Assembly (NCBI RefSeq): GCF_011516765.1
Contig: NZ_JAAABN010000016.1
Span: 1-61,040 of the forward strand
Source: Acetobacter sicerae
GTDB lineage: Bacteria; Pseudomonadota; Alphaproteobacteria; Acetobacterales; Acetobacteraceae
Direction: 5' to 3'
Length of the DNA stretch: 61,040 bases
Part shown: positions 1 through 9,377 of the stretch, one piece after another
Layout: every line of letters starts with the position of its first letter
How positions within the stretch are numbered: the first letter of the stretch is position 1
The notes under the pieces: generated by a model
What the model was told of the DNA's origin: nothing
Database searches by the model: none
What the model saw: the letters and a program-made list of their open reading frames with translations, nothing else
Program-made: the position numbers and the translations under genes

Positions 1-382
1 TCAGAGAAAAGAGAAATAAAGATGTCGAGCCTTGTTCGGAGAGCCTTCTACTGGAGCGCACTATCTATTCTGGATGGCTGCCTAATCGCGGATATTAGAT
101 GCCTTTCAAGCGCTCTGGATTCACTTTGTATCCATCACCATCTGGACGGCTGCTAGTCAGATCTCCTTGCCTAATAAGAGATGTTCTGCGCTCCCCTTCC
201 ATTTCTTCCATTCAAATTAGGTTGACCTAAACAGTCTATAGTCAGATTGGGATAGCCCGGAGCCACGGCGTGTCAAAAGCCGCAAGGTAAATTTTCCGGG
301 AGGGTTCAAAATGGGACTGCGTGCGGGCATCTATTGCCGGGTTTCCTAAGTCGATCGGTCCTGCGCGTGCTAGGGCGCCTCG
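1..382. other. Intergenic stretch with no recognisable gene
   Basis: I see no convincing coding frame, RNA gene or clear inverted terminal repeat here. It lies next to the transposase remnant at 383-537 and probably contains the decayed end of that insertion sequence, but I could not define its terminus. The relaxase is the first backbone gene downstream, so an oriT could lie here or in the next 250 bases; I found no recognisable nic motif. Confidence 0.4.
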
Positions 383-537
383 TCAGTTAATTCCGATGAT
401 GGAGGAGATGGGCTGCGTTGCTGCGAGGCAGGTTGACTTCAGCTTGTCATAGCGTGTCGCTACACTTCTGAACTGCTTCAATCTGGCGAAGAACCGTTCG
501 ATGATGTTTCTGCTTTTCCGGAGCTGGACCCGACTTC
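383..537 (-). pseudogene. IS5-family transposase remnant (C-terminal end)
   Basis: Read on the minus strand, the frame ending in TGA at 383-385 gives NIIERFFARLKQFRSVATRY followed by DKLKSTCLAAT. This is the typical C-terminal end of IS5/IS1031-type DDE transposases, with the conserved final glutamate region and the RxATRYDKL signature. Only about 50 codons remain. The N-terminal half, including the first catalytic aspartates, is missing. The remnant stops just before the regulatory element at 575 that precedes the relaxase operon, so an old insertion appears to have eroded up to the backbone promoter. Confidence 0.75.
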
Positions 538-574
538 ATCGAGGAGAGGTCCTGCTTCCAAAGAAGGCCTGATC

Positions 575-585
575 GGTCGCATGAT
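575..585 (+). promoter_or_regulatory. Backbone regulon element, copy 1 (relaxase operon)
   Basis: GGTCGCATGAT lies 44 bp before the chosen start of the small gene ahead of the relaxase. It matches the element found upstream of most transfer genes in this window. Whether it is a core promoter hexamer or an operator is not known. Confidence 0.55.
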
Positions 586-629
586 TCCGCGTCACGCTTC
601 CCTTGGTTCTGACATGGGAAGCGATGACG

Positions 630-920
630 ATGAGCGAGACAACTGAACGGCCTGACACCACCGCAAGCCGGGATGACGACATCCGGGAGCGGCTGCGGGC
701 CATTGAAGACAAACTCTCCCTGATCATCGAGATCCTGTCTCCTGAAGAGTCCGACGGTCCGACACTCGATGAAATTCTTGGCCGGCTGGTGACGCTGATC
801 GCATCGCAGAGCCCGCTGCTCAGGCGCATCGATCTCACCACCGGCAGGACGCTCGACATTCAGGAGGGCCGCTCGCCCCGGTCCGCCCAGCCCGGGGAGC
901 CGGATGAGGCTGACGTCTGA
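630..920 (+). CDS. Small coiled protein upstream of the relaxase
   Basis: A 96-residue acidic protein with a predicted helical, heptad-like stretch (residues about 15-40, RERLRAIEDKLSLIIEIL) and a polar tail. I do not recognise a family. It is fused in transcription to the relaxase: its stop TGA overlaps the relaxase ATG (TGATG at 918-922). A small gene directly before a relaxase often encodes a relaxosome accessory or an oriT-binding protein, but no ribbon-helix-helix is visible, so this role is inference. The start at 630 is preferred over ATG 624 because GGAAG at 617-621 is then at normal spacing. Confidence 0.6.
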   Translation: MSETTERPDTTASRDDDIRERLRAIEDKLSLIIEILSPEESDGPTLDEILGRLVTLIASQSPLLRRIDLTTGRTLDIQEGRSPRSAQPGEPDEADV

Positions 921-3900
921 TGATGACGTTCCGGAAGATTTCGGCCGAGGGCAACGGCCGCATGATCACCGCCTATTTCACGCAGGAGCTGCCGGATCCG
1001 GAGCACGATTTCCGCACTCAGCCCGGGAAGGTGCCAGACGCGGACGGTGCCCGGCTGACCAGTTATTACACCGGGCGCGATGGCCGGGCCTCATGGCGGC
1101 CCGACATGAAGCCGGAGATCGCGGCAGCGCTCGGGATTGATCCGACGACACCGCCGAAAAACGAGCAGCTCAATCGCCTGTTTGAGGCGAAACGGGCTGA
1201 TAATGGCGAGGACTGGTCGCAGAACGCCCGCAAGATCAGCGCCTATGACCTGACCCTCGCGCCGCATAAATCGGTGACGCTGGCCGCCGAATTTGCGCCG
1301 ACAGAAGCGGAGAGAGCAGCGATCTGGCACGCCATCAATCAGGCCAACGATGCGACCATGCGCTATGTGGCGAGAGAGATCGGCTTCGCCCGGCGCGGCC
1401 ATGGCGGCGAGGATGGTGCGGACCAGGGAGAGGTCGCCTGGGTCTCGTTCCGGCATACGACAGCGCGCCCCACGGTCGAGGCGCGCGATCCGGGCACAGG
1501 CCAGACCTATCTCATCGACACCCCGGCAGGCGGTGATCCTCACGCCCACATTCACAACGCCCTGTTCAATGTGGTGGCCACAGAAGACGGACACGTCGGC
1601 TCTCTGGACACAAAGCGCTTGCGCAGCCGCGTTCATGAGTTCGGCGCGTACTTCCAGGCGCAGCTTGCCGATGAGCTGCGGCGGATCGGCATCGCCCAGA
1701 AATATGACGCCAATGAGCAGGCCACGGTCGTCTCGGCCGTGCCACAGGATGTCTCGGATTTTTTCAGCAAGGGACGCCGCAACGTGATCAGGGCCGCAAA
1801 GGAGTACGCGGCGGCGGAAGGGCTGGACTGGGCGGATATGCCGATCGAGCGCAAGCGCCGTATCCTGTCCATGGCCGGGCTGGCTGCCCGGCTCGACAAG
1901 GACAAGGGGGCCAGCGACCACGAGATCTGGCTGGAGCAGGCGAAAAGCCTCGGCTGGGAGAAGAGAAGCCTCGGCTGGGAGAAGAGAAGCCTCCTCGGGT
2001 CGCCGATCGGGCCAGAGGGCACGCGGGAAGAGAGATACGATACGGCTTACCGTTTCGCGGCGCGGCATCTGGCGACGGAGTTTGAGACCGCCGCCGTGCT
2101 CGATCATGACAAGCTCAGGATGTATGCCGCGCGAGGGCTGATCGGCACCGGTATTGAGGGGGGCGTGAAGGACATCGATCATGTCGTCAGCCTCATTGAA
2201 CAGCGGGGGCTTGAGCTGAGGGGCGAACAGGTCTCGCTGATTCAGCAGATCCGGGGCGACAGGCTGAGGGTCACGAATACGGCGCAGATCGCCATCGAGG
2301 AAAACCTTGCGATTCAGGCCGCCCGTGCATCCGGCGACCGGAGCGGGGCGCTGTCGGATCGCCAGATCACTGAAGCCATTGGTCGCTCGACACTCGATTT
2401 CACCAGCGACCATGGCAGGGCGCAGAAGGCGGCGATTTACGCACTCGGCCGGGGTGGTGCGCTCTCCATGCTGACAGGTGTCGCAGGGTCGGGAAAGACC
2501 GCGCTGCTGTCGCCGCTGGTGGACGCCTGGAAGCACGACACCCGTTACGATGAGAACGGGCGCAGGATCATCGGGATTGCCAATGCCTGGCGTCAGGCGG
2601 ACGCGCTGCGCGACGCCGGCATCCATGACACCTGCGCCATGCTGCCTTTCCTCGCCCGGCTGGAACGCGGCGACATCGACGTGGACCGGAACACGGTTCT
2701 GGTGATCGATGAGGTCGGTCAGGTCGGACCACGCCAGATGCTCCGCCTGCTGGAACTGCAGCGCGATACCGGTTGCACGATCAAGGCGCTGGGCGATCAT
2801 GAGCAGGCACAGAACATCGAGGCCGGTGACTCCATCGAGATGCTGCGCAGGGTGCTGGACGCGGAAGACATGCCGGAGCTTCTGTCCAGCGTCCGGCAGA
2901 CATCCGCCAGAAACCGGCAGATCGCCGACCTGTTTCGTGGCGCGGAACCTGATGAAAGCGATCTCGCCTCTCTGGAAGTCAGAGGAGCGGCCGGGAACGC
3001 CAACAGTGACGAGGAGAATGACGACGACGTCCGCAACAAATTCCACATGAAGGAAGTGCGGGACGCGATCGACATGAAACGGGTGGACGGCACGGTCCGT
3101 CTGGTGGGCGGAGACCACGACGAAGTGCTGCAGGAAATCGCCCGCCTGTATGTGACACGCCGCGACGCTCTCGCGGCCGAGGGCGCAAATCCGCGAACCG
3201 GGCGGATGAAGACGATCAGCATGTCTGCCCTGACCAACCAGGACGCTGCCGACCTCAGCCGGGCCGTGCGTGGCATCCTGCAGGAAAGGGGTGAGATCTC
3301 GAAGCATGAAATCACGGTGCAGGCCATCGACCAGCGCGGCGAGGCGTACGATCTGGCTATCGCAGCCGGCGACAGGCTTCGGCTGTATCGCCGGACCTGG
3401 GGAACAGTGGACGGCAAGGGGGCCACGGTTGGAAATAACGGCGATGTGGTCGATGTTCTCGCGCACAGCGATACCGGGCTGCGTATCCGCACGAAGGACG
3501 GCGTTGTGGCCGACGTGGAGTGGCGTCGCTTTCAGGATGCGAAGACCGGCAAGGTGATGCTTGGCTTCGGGCACGCCATGACCATCGATGCGGCACAGGG
3601 CCTGACGTCAGACGAGCACATCAATGCCATGCCACGCGGCGCGGATCTCGCGACCGGCTTTACCTCCTACGTGGCAGAGAGCCGGGCGCGCGGCACAACA
3701 TGGACGATGATCTCGGATGCCGCGACCTTCGAGGCTGTCCGGAACCAGCGGGCGCTCGGCGATGCAACGCCCATCACCAGCGACGATCTGTGGGATCACG
3801 TCGCGAAGAAGATGGCGAACAAGCCTTACAAGGCGCTCGGCATGGATCTGGTCGCCCGGACCCGGAAGGCGCGCGATGCAAGGATCCGCGAACTGATCGC

Positions 3901-4159
3901 GCTTGGGCGTGTGCAGGAGACGATGGCGACGGAAGGCCGCCCTTACGGAAGAGAGATCGTGCTGAAGACGCAGGCACGGCAGGCCGAACGGTCGCACAGC
4001 GCGCGCCTGGCGGAGATCGATGCAAAGCTGCAGGCCATGATCAGGAACGCGCCGGCGATCATGAGCAGGGCCGAGAGGGCGCTCAGGCGTGAACGGGCGG
4101 CGCGGGTTCTCGGTAACGCACAAACCTCCCCGTCAGCTTCACCAGGTCCCGGACAATGA
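920..4159 (+). CDS. MOBF-family conjugative relaxase-helicase (TrwC/TraI-like)
   Basis: A 1079-residue protein that should nick oriT, stay covalently attached to the 5' end and unwind the transferred strand. The N-terminal relaxase domain has candidate catalytic tyrosines Y49-Y50 (LTSYYTG) and the three-histidine metal site H208, H210, H212 in GDPHAHIHN. The C-terminal half is a RecD-like helicase with Walker A GVAGSGKT (520-527) and Walker B VLVIDEVG (593-600). Length is in the usual MOBF range. Start ATG 920 overlaps the preceding stop; ATG 923 is the alternative. A 21-bp duplication sits between the two domains at 1946-1987. The coupling protein and channel in this window are IncI/Dot-type, an unusual partnership for a MOBF relaxase. 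Confidence 0.93.
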   Translation: MMTFRKISAEGNGRMITAYFTQELPDPEHDFRTQPGKVPDADGARLTSYYTGRDGRASWRPDMKPEIAAALGIDPTTPPKNEQLNRLFEAKRADNGEDWSQNARKISAYDLTLAPHKSVTLAAEFAPTEAERAAIWHAINQANDATMRYVAREIGFARRGHGGEDGADQGEVAWVSFRHTTARPTVEARDPGTGQTYLIDTPAGGDPHAHIHNALFNVVATEDGHVGSLDTKRLRSRVHEFGAYFQAQLADELRRIGIAQKYDANEQATVVSAVPQDVSDFFSKGRRNVIRAAKEYAAAEGLDWADMPIERKRRILSMAGLAARLDKDKGASDHEIWLEQAKSLGWEKRSLGWEKRSLLGSPIGPEGTREERYDTAYRFAARHLATEFETAAVLDHDKLRMYAARGLIGTGIEGGVKDIDHVVSLIEQRGLELRGEQVSLIQQIRGDRLRVTNTAQIAIEENLAIQAARASGDRSGALSDRQITEAIGRSTLDFTSDHGRAQKAAIYALGRGGALSMLTGVAGSGKTALLSPLVDAWKHDTRYDENGRRIIGIANAWRQADALRDAGIHDTCAMLPFLARLERGDIDVDRNTVLVIDEVGQVGPRQMLRLLELQRDTGCTIKALGDHEQAQNIEAGDSIEMLRRVLDAEDMPELLSSVRQTSARNRQIADLFRGAEPDESDLASLEVRGAAGNANSDEENDDDVRNKFHMKEVRDAIDMKRVDGTVRLVGGDHDEVLQEIARLYVTRRDALAAEGANPRTGRMKTISMSALTNQDAADLSRAVRGILQERGEISKHEITVQAIDQRGEAYDLAIAAGDRLRLYRRTWGTVDGKGATVGNNGDVVDVLAHSDTGLRIRTKDGVVADVEWRRFQDAKTGKVMLGFGHAMTIDAAQGLTSDEHINAMPRGADLATGFTSYVAESRARGTTWTMISDAATFEAVRNQRALGDATPITSDDLWDHVAKKMANKPYKALGMDLVARTRKARDARIRELIALGRVQETMATEGRPYGREIVLKTQARQAERSHSARLAEIDAKLQAMIRNAPAIMSRAERALRRERAARVLGNAQTSPSASPGPGQ
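1946..1987 (+). repeat. Tandem in-frame 21-bp duplication inside the relaxase gene
   Basis: The unit AGCCTCGGCTGGGAGAAGAG+A occurs twice back to back and is followed by the first five bases of a third copy. It adds a second SLGWEKR heptad to the linker between relaxase and helicase domains. The perfect identity of the units points to a recent slippage event. Confidence 0.9.
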
Positions 4160-4232
4160 ACCTGTCCGGCGAGACTTTTTTCGGTATCTCTCATGGTGTG
4201 TCGATCGCTGGTGTCCGGATAGGATTCGATCA

Positions 4233-5141
4233 ATGAAAGCACTCTTCCGTTTTCTTCTGGTTCCCTGTCTTCTTTTTCCGGTCGCCGTGTATTCGGCACT
4301 GGTCAATAATTTTCTCATGGAAGGGAGGACAGTGAAACAGGCGATTGCGACAGAGTATCTTCTGTTTCTCTTCCTGTATCTGTATTGCCGATACCTCGCC
4401 CCAAGACACCGGGCGCTGACCGAAGCCTTCATCTATGCGTTTGCGCTGCCTTTCTCTGTGCTGCTGACGCTTATGTCGGCCGTGTTCATTCTGGACGGCA
4501 GAACGACTTCACCACCCAAAGACCTTCTTGCCTTTGCACAGTGGATTATCGACTTTGTGGCAGACCCGATTTCGGAGATGTTTGCCCTGGCGGGGGTGGT
4601 TTCTTGTGTGGGTCTGCTACAGGCCGTTGTGTTTTTTATCCAGTTTCTCTTCGGTATTTGCAGAAGTCCGGCAGAGTGGCCCGCATTCGTTGTGTGGGGA
4701 TTCCTGATTTTTGGAAAGTTGCCGCCATCGAGAGCACCTTTCGCCTGTCTGACAGAAGCTGCGGTGACGCTCGCCGCTAAAGGATTCGTTGCGGTATCAG
4801 GAGCGATGTCAGCGGTGGTGTTGCTCGCAGTCGTCTTTCCATCCGAAAGAATCATGCGAGGCTTCTCGAACGGGTATCTGCTGCTCGGCGCTTTTCTGGC
4901 CGCGATCTCGTTCTCCGGCATGGCTGCCTTTCTGGAACTGTGCGTTTCTATTTACAGTGCAGAGACGCAACAGGCGCTGTGGGATTGGGCTTCCGGCCCG
5001 TTTCCCAAGGTGGCCCGGTTCGCAGACGTGACGATGTCAAAATGGCTTTTCGAGAAGACCGCCCGCATCAAGGGTTGCATCCCTCAACGTCTGCGCCGTC
5101 TGCCCGGCAATGTGAAGCACCTCGGGATACGAAATCTCTGA
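4233..5141 (+). CDS. Multi-pass membrane protein of unknown function
   Basis: A 302-residue protein with about six hydrophobic segments (for example residues 2-23, 39-52, 63-84, 112-138, and two more in the second half), ending in a basic tail (RIKGCIPQRLRRLP). I do not recognise a family. It follows the relaxase by 73 bp on the same strand, so it may be co-transcribed and act in transfer, for instance in entry exclusion or mating-pair stabilisation; that is inference only. The open frame extends upstream into the relaxase gene, but ATG 4233 starts directly with a signal-anchor-like sequence and is the sensible start. Confidence 0.6.
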   Translation: MKALFRFLLVPCLLFPVAVYSALVNNFLMEGRTVKQAIATEYLLFLFLYLYCRYLAPRHRALTEAFIYAFALPFSVLLTLMSAVFILDGRTTSPPKDLLAFAQWIIDFVADPISEMFALAGVVSCVGLLQAVVFFIQFLFGICRSPAEWPAFVVWGFLIFGKLPPSRAPFACLTEAAVTLAAKGFVAVSGAMSAVVLLAVVFPSERIMRGFSNGYLLLGAFLAAISFSGMAAFLELCVSIYSAETQQALWDWASGPFPKVARFADVTMSKWLFEKTARIKGCIPQRLRRLPGNVKHLGIRNL

Positions 5142-5208
5142 TCGTGTGGTTCGGCACCTTATGATTCTTCAGGGAAAGGGGCCGCCACAGCCAGGCTGGA
5201 GTGCAGAA

Positions 5209-5586
5209 ATGACCAGTAAAGCATCTGATGAATCAGCATCGCCAGGACAGGCTCCCTGGGGAGCGTGGGAGTGGATCAAAACGGACTTTGGCCCTGCCCG
5301 GGTCCGGTCACGTCTGAAGGCAATCTATGCCGAGACGGAATTCAGAGAGTTTGAGCTGCGTCATGGCAACGAGACATGGATCGGACAGAACACCTCGAAC
5401 GTCAATGGCCACCAGTCGTTCAGGGTCGGATCTGTGTTTGCTGTGGACTCACCGCATCTGGCTTTTGTCGGCGATGAGCATGCTTCCTCACTGGATGCTT
5501 TCGTTCGTTTCGCTGTCCCGTATCTGGTGAGCGGCAGCACCCTGCCGGACCTGATCGGCAAGCCCCGGCTTTACTTTAATGACTGA
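5209..5586 (+). CDS. Hypothetical protein downstream of the relaxase operon
   Basis: A 125-residue soluble protein of unknown function. Its middle part (FELRHGNETWIGQNTSNVNG) is not a motif I know. ATG 5209 has GGAG seven bases upstream; ATG 5161 would add 16 residues. It is the last gene on the plus strand before the accessory island, so it marks the right edge of the relaxase-linked backbone block. Expression and function are uncertain. Confidence 0.45.
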   Translation: MTSKASDESASPGQAPWGAWEWIKTDFGPARVRSRLKAIYAETEFREFELRHGNETWIGQNTSNVNGHQSFRVGSVFAVDSPHLAFVGDEHASSLDAFVRFAVPYLVSGSTLPDLIGKPRLYFND

Positions 5587-5745
5587 GATGGGGGGGAAAC
5601 AGACAGTCGGCTATCGGGATGGAGTTACCGAAAACAGCCTTTCGCAGTGTTCACATTCATGGCAGGGAGTAGAGCTATTCAGGTGATTTCGCCTACTTCA
5701 CGACAAGTATCACGTCGGCGGCTAAATATTTTCTATAGTTCAAAT

Positions 5746-5774
5746 GCAAGTTCCTTCCATTGGAAGGAACTTGC
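5746..5774 (-). terminator. Perfect hairpin after the nemA-like gene
   Basis: GCAAGTTCCTTCC and its exact complement are separated by three bases. It lies 16 bp past the stop codon of the flavin oxidoreductase gene. The T run behind it on the minus strand is weak (ATTTG), so it may act as a poor terminator or as a 3'-end stabilising hairpin. Confidence 0.5.
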
Positions 5775-5789
5775 GGGAAAAATAGGGTA

Positions 5790-6863
5790 TCAGCGAGCAA
5801 GCGGATAATCCGTATAGCCTTCTGCACCCTGCGAGTACCAGGTGCGGATATCATCCTTGTTCAGGGGCAGATTGTCTTCCAGACGACGCACGAGGTCTGG
5901 ATTGGCGAGGAAAGGCCGACCGAACGCAATGGCGTCCGCAACACCGGTAGCGACCGTCTCGATCGCTTCTTCCCGTGTGTAGTCCTGATTCAGAACCAGC
6001 GGCTTCCTGAAGACTTCGCGGATCGGGCCGTGCAGCTTGGGCTGGTCGGTCTTGCCAAATGTGCCATTTGGTCCGGGCTCGCGCAGTTCAAGGAAAGCGA
6101 TATCGAGGTCATTCAGCAGCTTTGCGGCTGGCACAAAAACCTGCTCTGGATGACTGTCGATGCAGCCCTGCGTATCGCCATTGGGGGACAGCCTTACTGA
6201 CGTTTTGTGCGCGCCAATCGTTGCGATCACGCGTTCGGTGACTTCACGCAGGAAGCGGATGCGGTTTTCCGGCGAACCACCATATTCATCGGAACGATGA
6301 TTGGTGCCGTCCCGCAGAAATTCGTCGATCAGATAACCGTTGGCGGCATGAATCTGCACACCGTCAAAGCCGGCCTGAAGGGCATTGCGGGCGGCATTTT
6401 CGTAGTCGTTCAGGATACGGGCAATGTCCTCTTTTGTGAGAGGACGGGCGACTTCGGGAGCCTGCTTGCCATCATATGTATGGAGGGCTTCAGGCGCTTT
6501 TGTCGCCGAGCAGGACACAGGTTGCTGGCCCGTCACGCTGGAATGCACCATCCGACCCATGTGCCAGAGCTGGGCCACGATCTTTCCGCCCTTGGCGTGA
6601 ACTGCGGCGGTGATGGGCTTCCACGCTTCCACCTGTTCCTGCGACCACAGGCCCGGTGCATACGGCCAGCCAAGACCCTCGCGGCTGATACCGGTCGCCT
6701 CCGAGATGATCAGACCGGCTCCGGCCCGTTGTGCGTAATATTCGGCCATGATGGGGGTGGGCACATGCTCACGGGTGCCTCGGGCGCGTGTCAGCGGCGC
6801 CATGAGAATTCTGTTTTTGGCGTAAATGCTTCCCAGTTCAATCGGCTCAAACAGGCTGGGCAT
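5790..6863 (-). CDS. nemA: Old Yellow Enzyme family alkene reductase (NemA/XenB-like)
   Basis: A 357-residue FMN-dependent, NAD(P)H-using reductase of the Old Yellow Enzyme family, which reduces electrophilic alkenes such as quinones, enones, nitroesters and maleimides in the cytosol. The start LFEPIELGSIYAKNRILMAP and the segment AGADLI-like AGAGLIISEAT are typical. GVQIHAANGYLIDEFLRDG-like substrate/FMN loop with H..N and the GRPFLANPDL phosphate-binding end are intact. Length is normal. AAGGATC precedes the ATG. It stands alone on the minus strand, with no adjacent repressor gene; an imperfect palindrome CACCTC-N9-GAGGTG at 6937-6957 could be an operator. It is cargo, giving resistance to electrophilic stress. 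Confidence 0.9.
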   Translation of the reverse strand: MPSLFEPIELGSIYAKNRILMAPLTRARGTREHVPTPIMAEYYAQRAGAGLIISEATGISREGLGWPYAPGLWSQEQVEAWKPITAAVHAKGGKIVAQLWHMGRMVHSSVTGQQPVSCSATKAPEALHTYDGKQAPEVARPLTKEDIARILNDYENAARNALQAGFDGVQIHAANGYLIDEFLRDGTNHRSDEYGGSPENRIRFLREVTERVIATIGAHKTSVRLSPNGDTQGCIDSHPEQVFVPAAKLLNDLDIAFLELREPGPNGTFGKTDQPKLHGPIREVFRKPLVLNQDYTREEAIETVATGVADAIAFGRPFLANPDLVRRLEDNLPLNKDDIRTWYSQGAEGYTDYPLAR

Positions 6864-7155
6864 GACAGATCCTTTCTCAATAGACGCAGTCGTTATGAGT
6901 TGGGAAGCCTCACGAGGAATACAACAGAAGGCTTACCACCTCGTCTGACTTGAGGTGAGCACTGCCTGTCTGCTTAATTGGTGAAGCCGACAGGCAGATT
7001 TGGGGGGGGAATCAGAATGTCAGTTTTACAGACGCAAAGATAGAGTTTCGATCTTATTTCTGAAGAGCATCACTGGACAGATGGTGCCCCATATTGATTC
7101 AGAACCAGCATCTGCGCTCAGATAACTCTCTGAACAACAGGAATTCGCAGCGTAA
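6864..7155. other. Intergenic region holding island repeat copy A
   Basis: Contains the promoter side of the nemA-like gene, a possible operator palindrome at 6937-6957, and repeat copy A. No coding sequence is supported. Confidence 0.5.
6962..7027 (+). repeat. Island boundary repeat, copy A
   Basis: Contains CTGCTTAATT, then TGAAGCCGACAGGCAGATTT and a run of eight G (7002-7009), then AGAATGTCAG. Copies B (13195) and C (18225) share the same order and orientation. In this copy CTGCCTGTC (6962-6970) pairs with GACAGGCAG downstream, giving a 9-bp stem. Confidence 0.85.
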
Positions 7156-8757
7156 TCAGGTCGGCTGAAGCACTATTTCGACAGGCTTCTCCCGGAGTAG
7201 TGGGGCTTGCCAGAGCCCCTGATCGAGCTTGGCGATTTCCTGATCAATCTCTTCGACGACCTGCCGTGCAAACGGTCCAAGATGCAGATACAACGCGCTG
7301 GTCATGACCACGTAAGGCAGTGCTTTTGGGTTATGCACGGCGCAGTCGACCAGCATACGCCAGAATTGCCCAGCCGTGCCCGGGCTAGCACGATGGATGC
7401 GGAAGAGCAGCCGGAAGAAGCTGCGAAGATCCCCCTTGATCATCCGATGCGCGCGTTTGCGTTTGAGCATACGCCCCAGCCTGCGCACACGACCAAAATA
7501 GGCAGTCGGCTCATAAATTGTCTTGAGCACAGTCCTGTAATCGTCCAACACGTCCCGACGTGGACGACTGGTCTCAAAGTTCAGGCCAGCCGTACACTGG
7601 TCGCCTGATTGCGTCTGACCGTCATCCAGAAAGAGACGACCTTCGGCCAGCAGTCGGCGTGTAAGCTGCGTGGTCGACAGAGCATAAAGCAGGCCGACCA
7701 TGCAGACTGGGATCGACGTGTCTTCGATGCACTCGATCATGCCGGAAGCGACACTACCTTTTTCACTGTCGAAACCCACAATGAAACCGGCATTCACAAA
7801 AATTCCGGCGCCATGAATGGTCTCGATGCTTTGCTGCAGGCTCCGGCGGGTATTCTGCTTTTTCTGTGTCATGACCAACGTGTCTGTGTCGGGGCTTTCG
7901 ATCCCGACGAAGACGGCGAAGAAATTGCTGTCGGCAAGGTCTTTCAGCAGTTCGGCATCATCAGCAAGGTTGATTGATGCTTCAGTCGAAAATTCGAACG
8001 GGAAGCGCTTTTCATCCTGCCAGCGCTTCAGATCAGGCAGAAATTTCCGGAGCGCCTTTTTGTTGCCGATCAGATTGTCATCGACAAAATCGACATGCCC
8101 GCGATAACCGAGGGCATAGAGCGCATCCAGTTCCGCCATAACCTGTTCGGTCGTCTTGGTGCGCGGCACGCGGCCATACAGTTCGATGATGTCGCAGAAT
8201 TCGCAGCTGAACGGGCATCCGCGCGAGAACTGAATTCCGACATGCAGATACTGATTCAGCTTCAGCAGATCAAAGCGCGGCAGAGGACTTTTCGTGACGT
8301 CCGTCTTACCCATAGGCGCTTCAAACACTCCCTCCCTGGCGCCGCTTCGCCACGCAGAGATGAAATTGACCATGATCTCTTCAGCTTCCCCGAGAACCTG
8401 AAAATTTGCGGCCTTATAGACAGGCGGGCTGGATGTGACGTCCGGTCCGCCAACCACTACAGGCTTACCTCTGGCCCGGCATGTGTCGATGATACGCAGG
8501 ACATCGTTTCTCTGCGGGAGCATTCCCCCGGTCATCACCATATCCGCCCACGCGAAGTCTTCTTCCGTCAGAAGTTCCGTATTGCGATTGACCAGTCTGA
8601 CTTCCCAGCTCTCCGGAAGCATGGCAGCCACGGTGATCAGACCGAGGGGCGCAGCCGGGTAGCGTGCACCTGTCAGTTCACAGGCTTCCGTGTAGTTCCA
8701 GAACGAACCTGAGTTGAAAAGCGGAAAGATCATCAGGATCTTGCAGCTGTCGGTCAT
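7156..8757 (-). CDS. B12-binding radical SAM enzyme, DUF4070-type (HpnP/HpnR-related superfamily)
   Basis: A 533-residue radical S-adenosylmethionine enzyme. An N-terminal cobalamin-binding domain (GLITVAAMLPESWEVRLV, GGPDVTSS) is followed by the radical SAM core with the [4Fe-4S] motif CPFSCEFCD, and by a C-terminal DUF4070-like helical region. Members of this group transfer methyl groups to unactivated carbons; the hopanoid methylases HpnP and HpnR are the known relatives, and acetic acid bacteria do make methylated hopanoids. I cannot assign the substrate from sequence alone. It is monocistronic with no biosynthetic partners nearby. ATG 8757 is preferred over TTG 8760; GAGG lies about ten bases upstream. 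Confidence 0.8.
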   Translation of the reverse strand: MTDSCKILMIFPLFNSGSFWNYTEACELTGARYPAAPLGLITVAAMLPESWEVRLVNRNTELLTEEDFAWADMVMTGGMLPQRNDVLRIIDTCRARGKPVVVGGPDVTSSPPVYKAANFQVLGEAEEIMVNFISAWRSGAREGVFEAPMGKTDVTKSPLPRFDLLKLNQYLHVGIQFSRGCPFSCEFCDIIELYGRVPRTKTTEQVMAELDALYALGYRGHVDFVDDNLIGNKKALRKFLPDLKRWQDEKRFPFEFSTEASINLADDAELLKDLADSNFFAVFVGIESPDTDTLVMTQKKQNTRRSLQQSIETIHGAGIFVNAGFIVGFDSEKGSVASGMIECIEDTSIPVCMVGLLYALSTTQLTRRLLAEGRLFLDDGQTQSGDQCTAGLNFETSRPRRDVLDDYRTVLKTIYEPTAYFGRVRRLGRMLKRKRAHRMIKGDLRSFFRLLFRIHRASPGTAGQFWRMLVDCAVHNPKALPYVVMTSALYLHLGPFARQVVEEIDQEIAKLDQGLWQAPLLREKPVEIVLQPT

Positions 8758-9377
8758 CAAGGAGAAATCCTCAGATAAAACAGCTGATCGCGATCAGGGC
8801 GGCAGACCATCGCCTTGATCGAAAGCGTGCCGGACCACAATCGGGCCTTGTTTGGTTTCAGGAAAGGGATGTGCAGAATGTACCTTTTTCCTGATGGCGT
8901 CGACCAAGGAAGCTCTGCACGGCAGCTTCCCGGCGAAGGATCGGCATGTGACCCATCGGACAAGGGAATGACCCTTTATAGATAGAATATTCTGAAATGG
9001 CGATAGGACAGTGTTATTTGCCATCCTTGCGGTGAACTGCTGGATTTGATCAGTCGGAGCAAAATGGAGAATCAGATTTCCATGTCCGCTATTCGGATAG
9101 TAGCTTGGCTTCATTCATGTCGTGAATGACGGCGTGTGCAGCCTGTCTGTTCTGTTTACCTTGAGCAAACAGGCGGAGAAGGGGGGCCTTGAGTGTCGAT
9201 TATTGGGAGGGGATGAACGAAAGTAGCCATTCGCAGATTTCACGTACATGGCGGCTTCCGACCGGCCCCGGTCATTCCCATCTGCACAGAATAACGTCCG
9301 GTTCTGCCGGAAGCGGTCGATCGTGCTGGTGGAGGCGACGGTTCGGCAAAGTGCCCCCGCATGGTCTACGAACATAG
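8758..9377. other. Intergenic region, probable decayed mobile DNA
   Basis: About 620 bp without a convincing gene. It contains the promoter side of the radical SAM gene. The part from about 9115 onward looks like decayed IS-associated sequence, but I could not match it to a family. It ends where a truncated coding fragment begins, so a recombination junction near 9370 is likely. Confidence 0.4.

Noticed and set aside
1..629. oriT near the relaxase
   Set aside because: The position is plausible but I could not recognise a nic sequence or a convincing inverted repeat pair, so no feature is called.
1091..3574. An 827-codon open frame antisense to the relaxase
   Set aside because: It is the complement of a well-supported relaxase with clear catalytic motifs; in GC-rich DNA such antisense frames are common. 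Its translation has no recognisable domains.
7002..7009. G8 run as a G-quadruplex
   Set aside because: A single run of 7-8 G is not the four-run pattern required.
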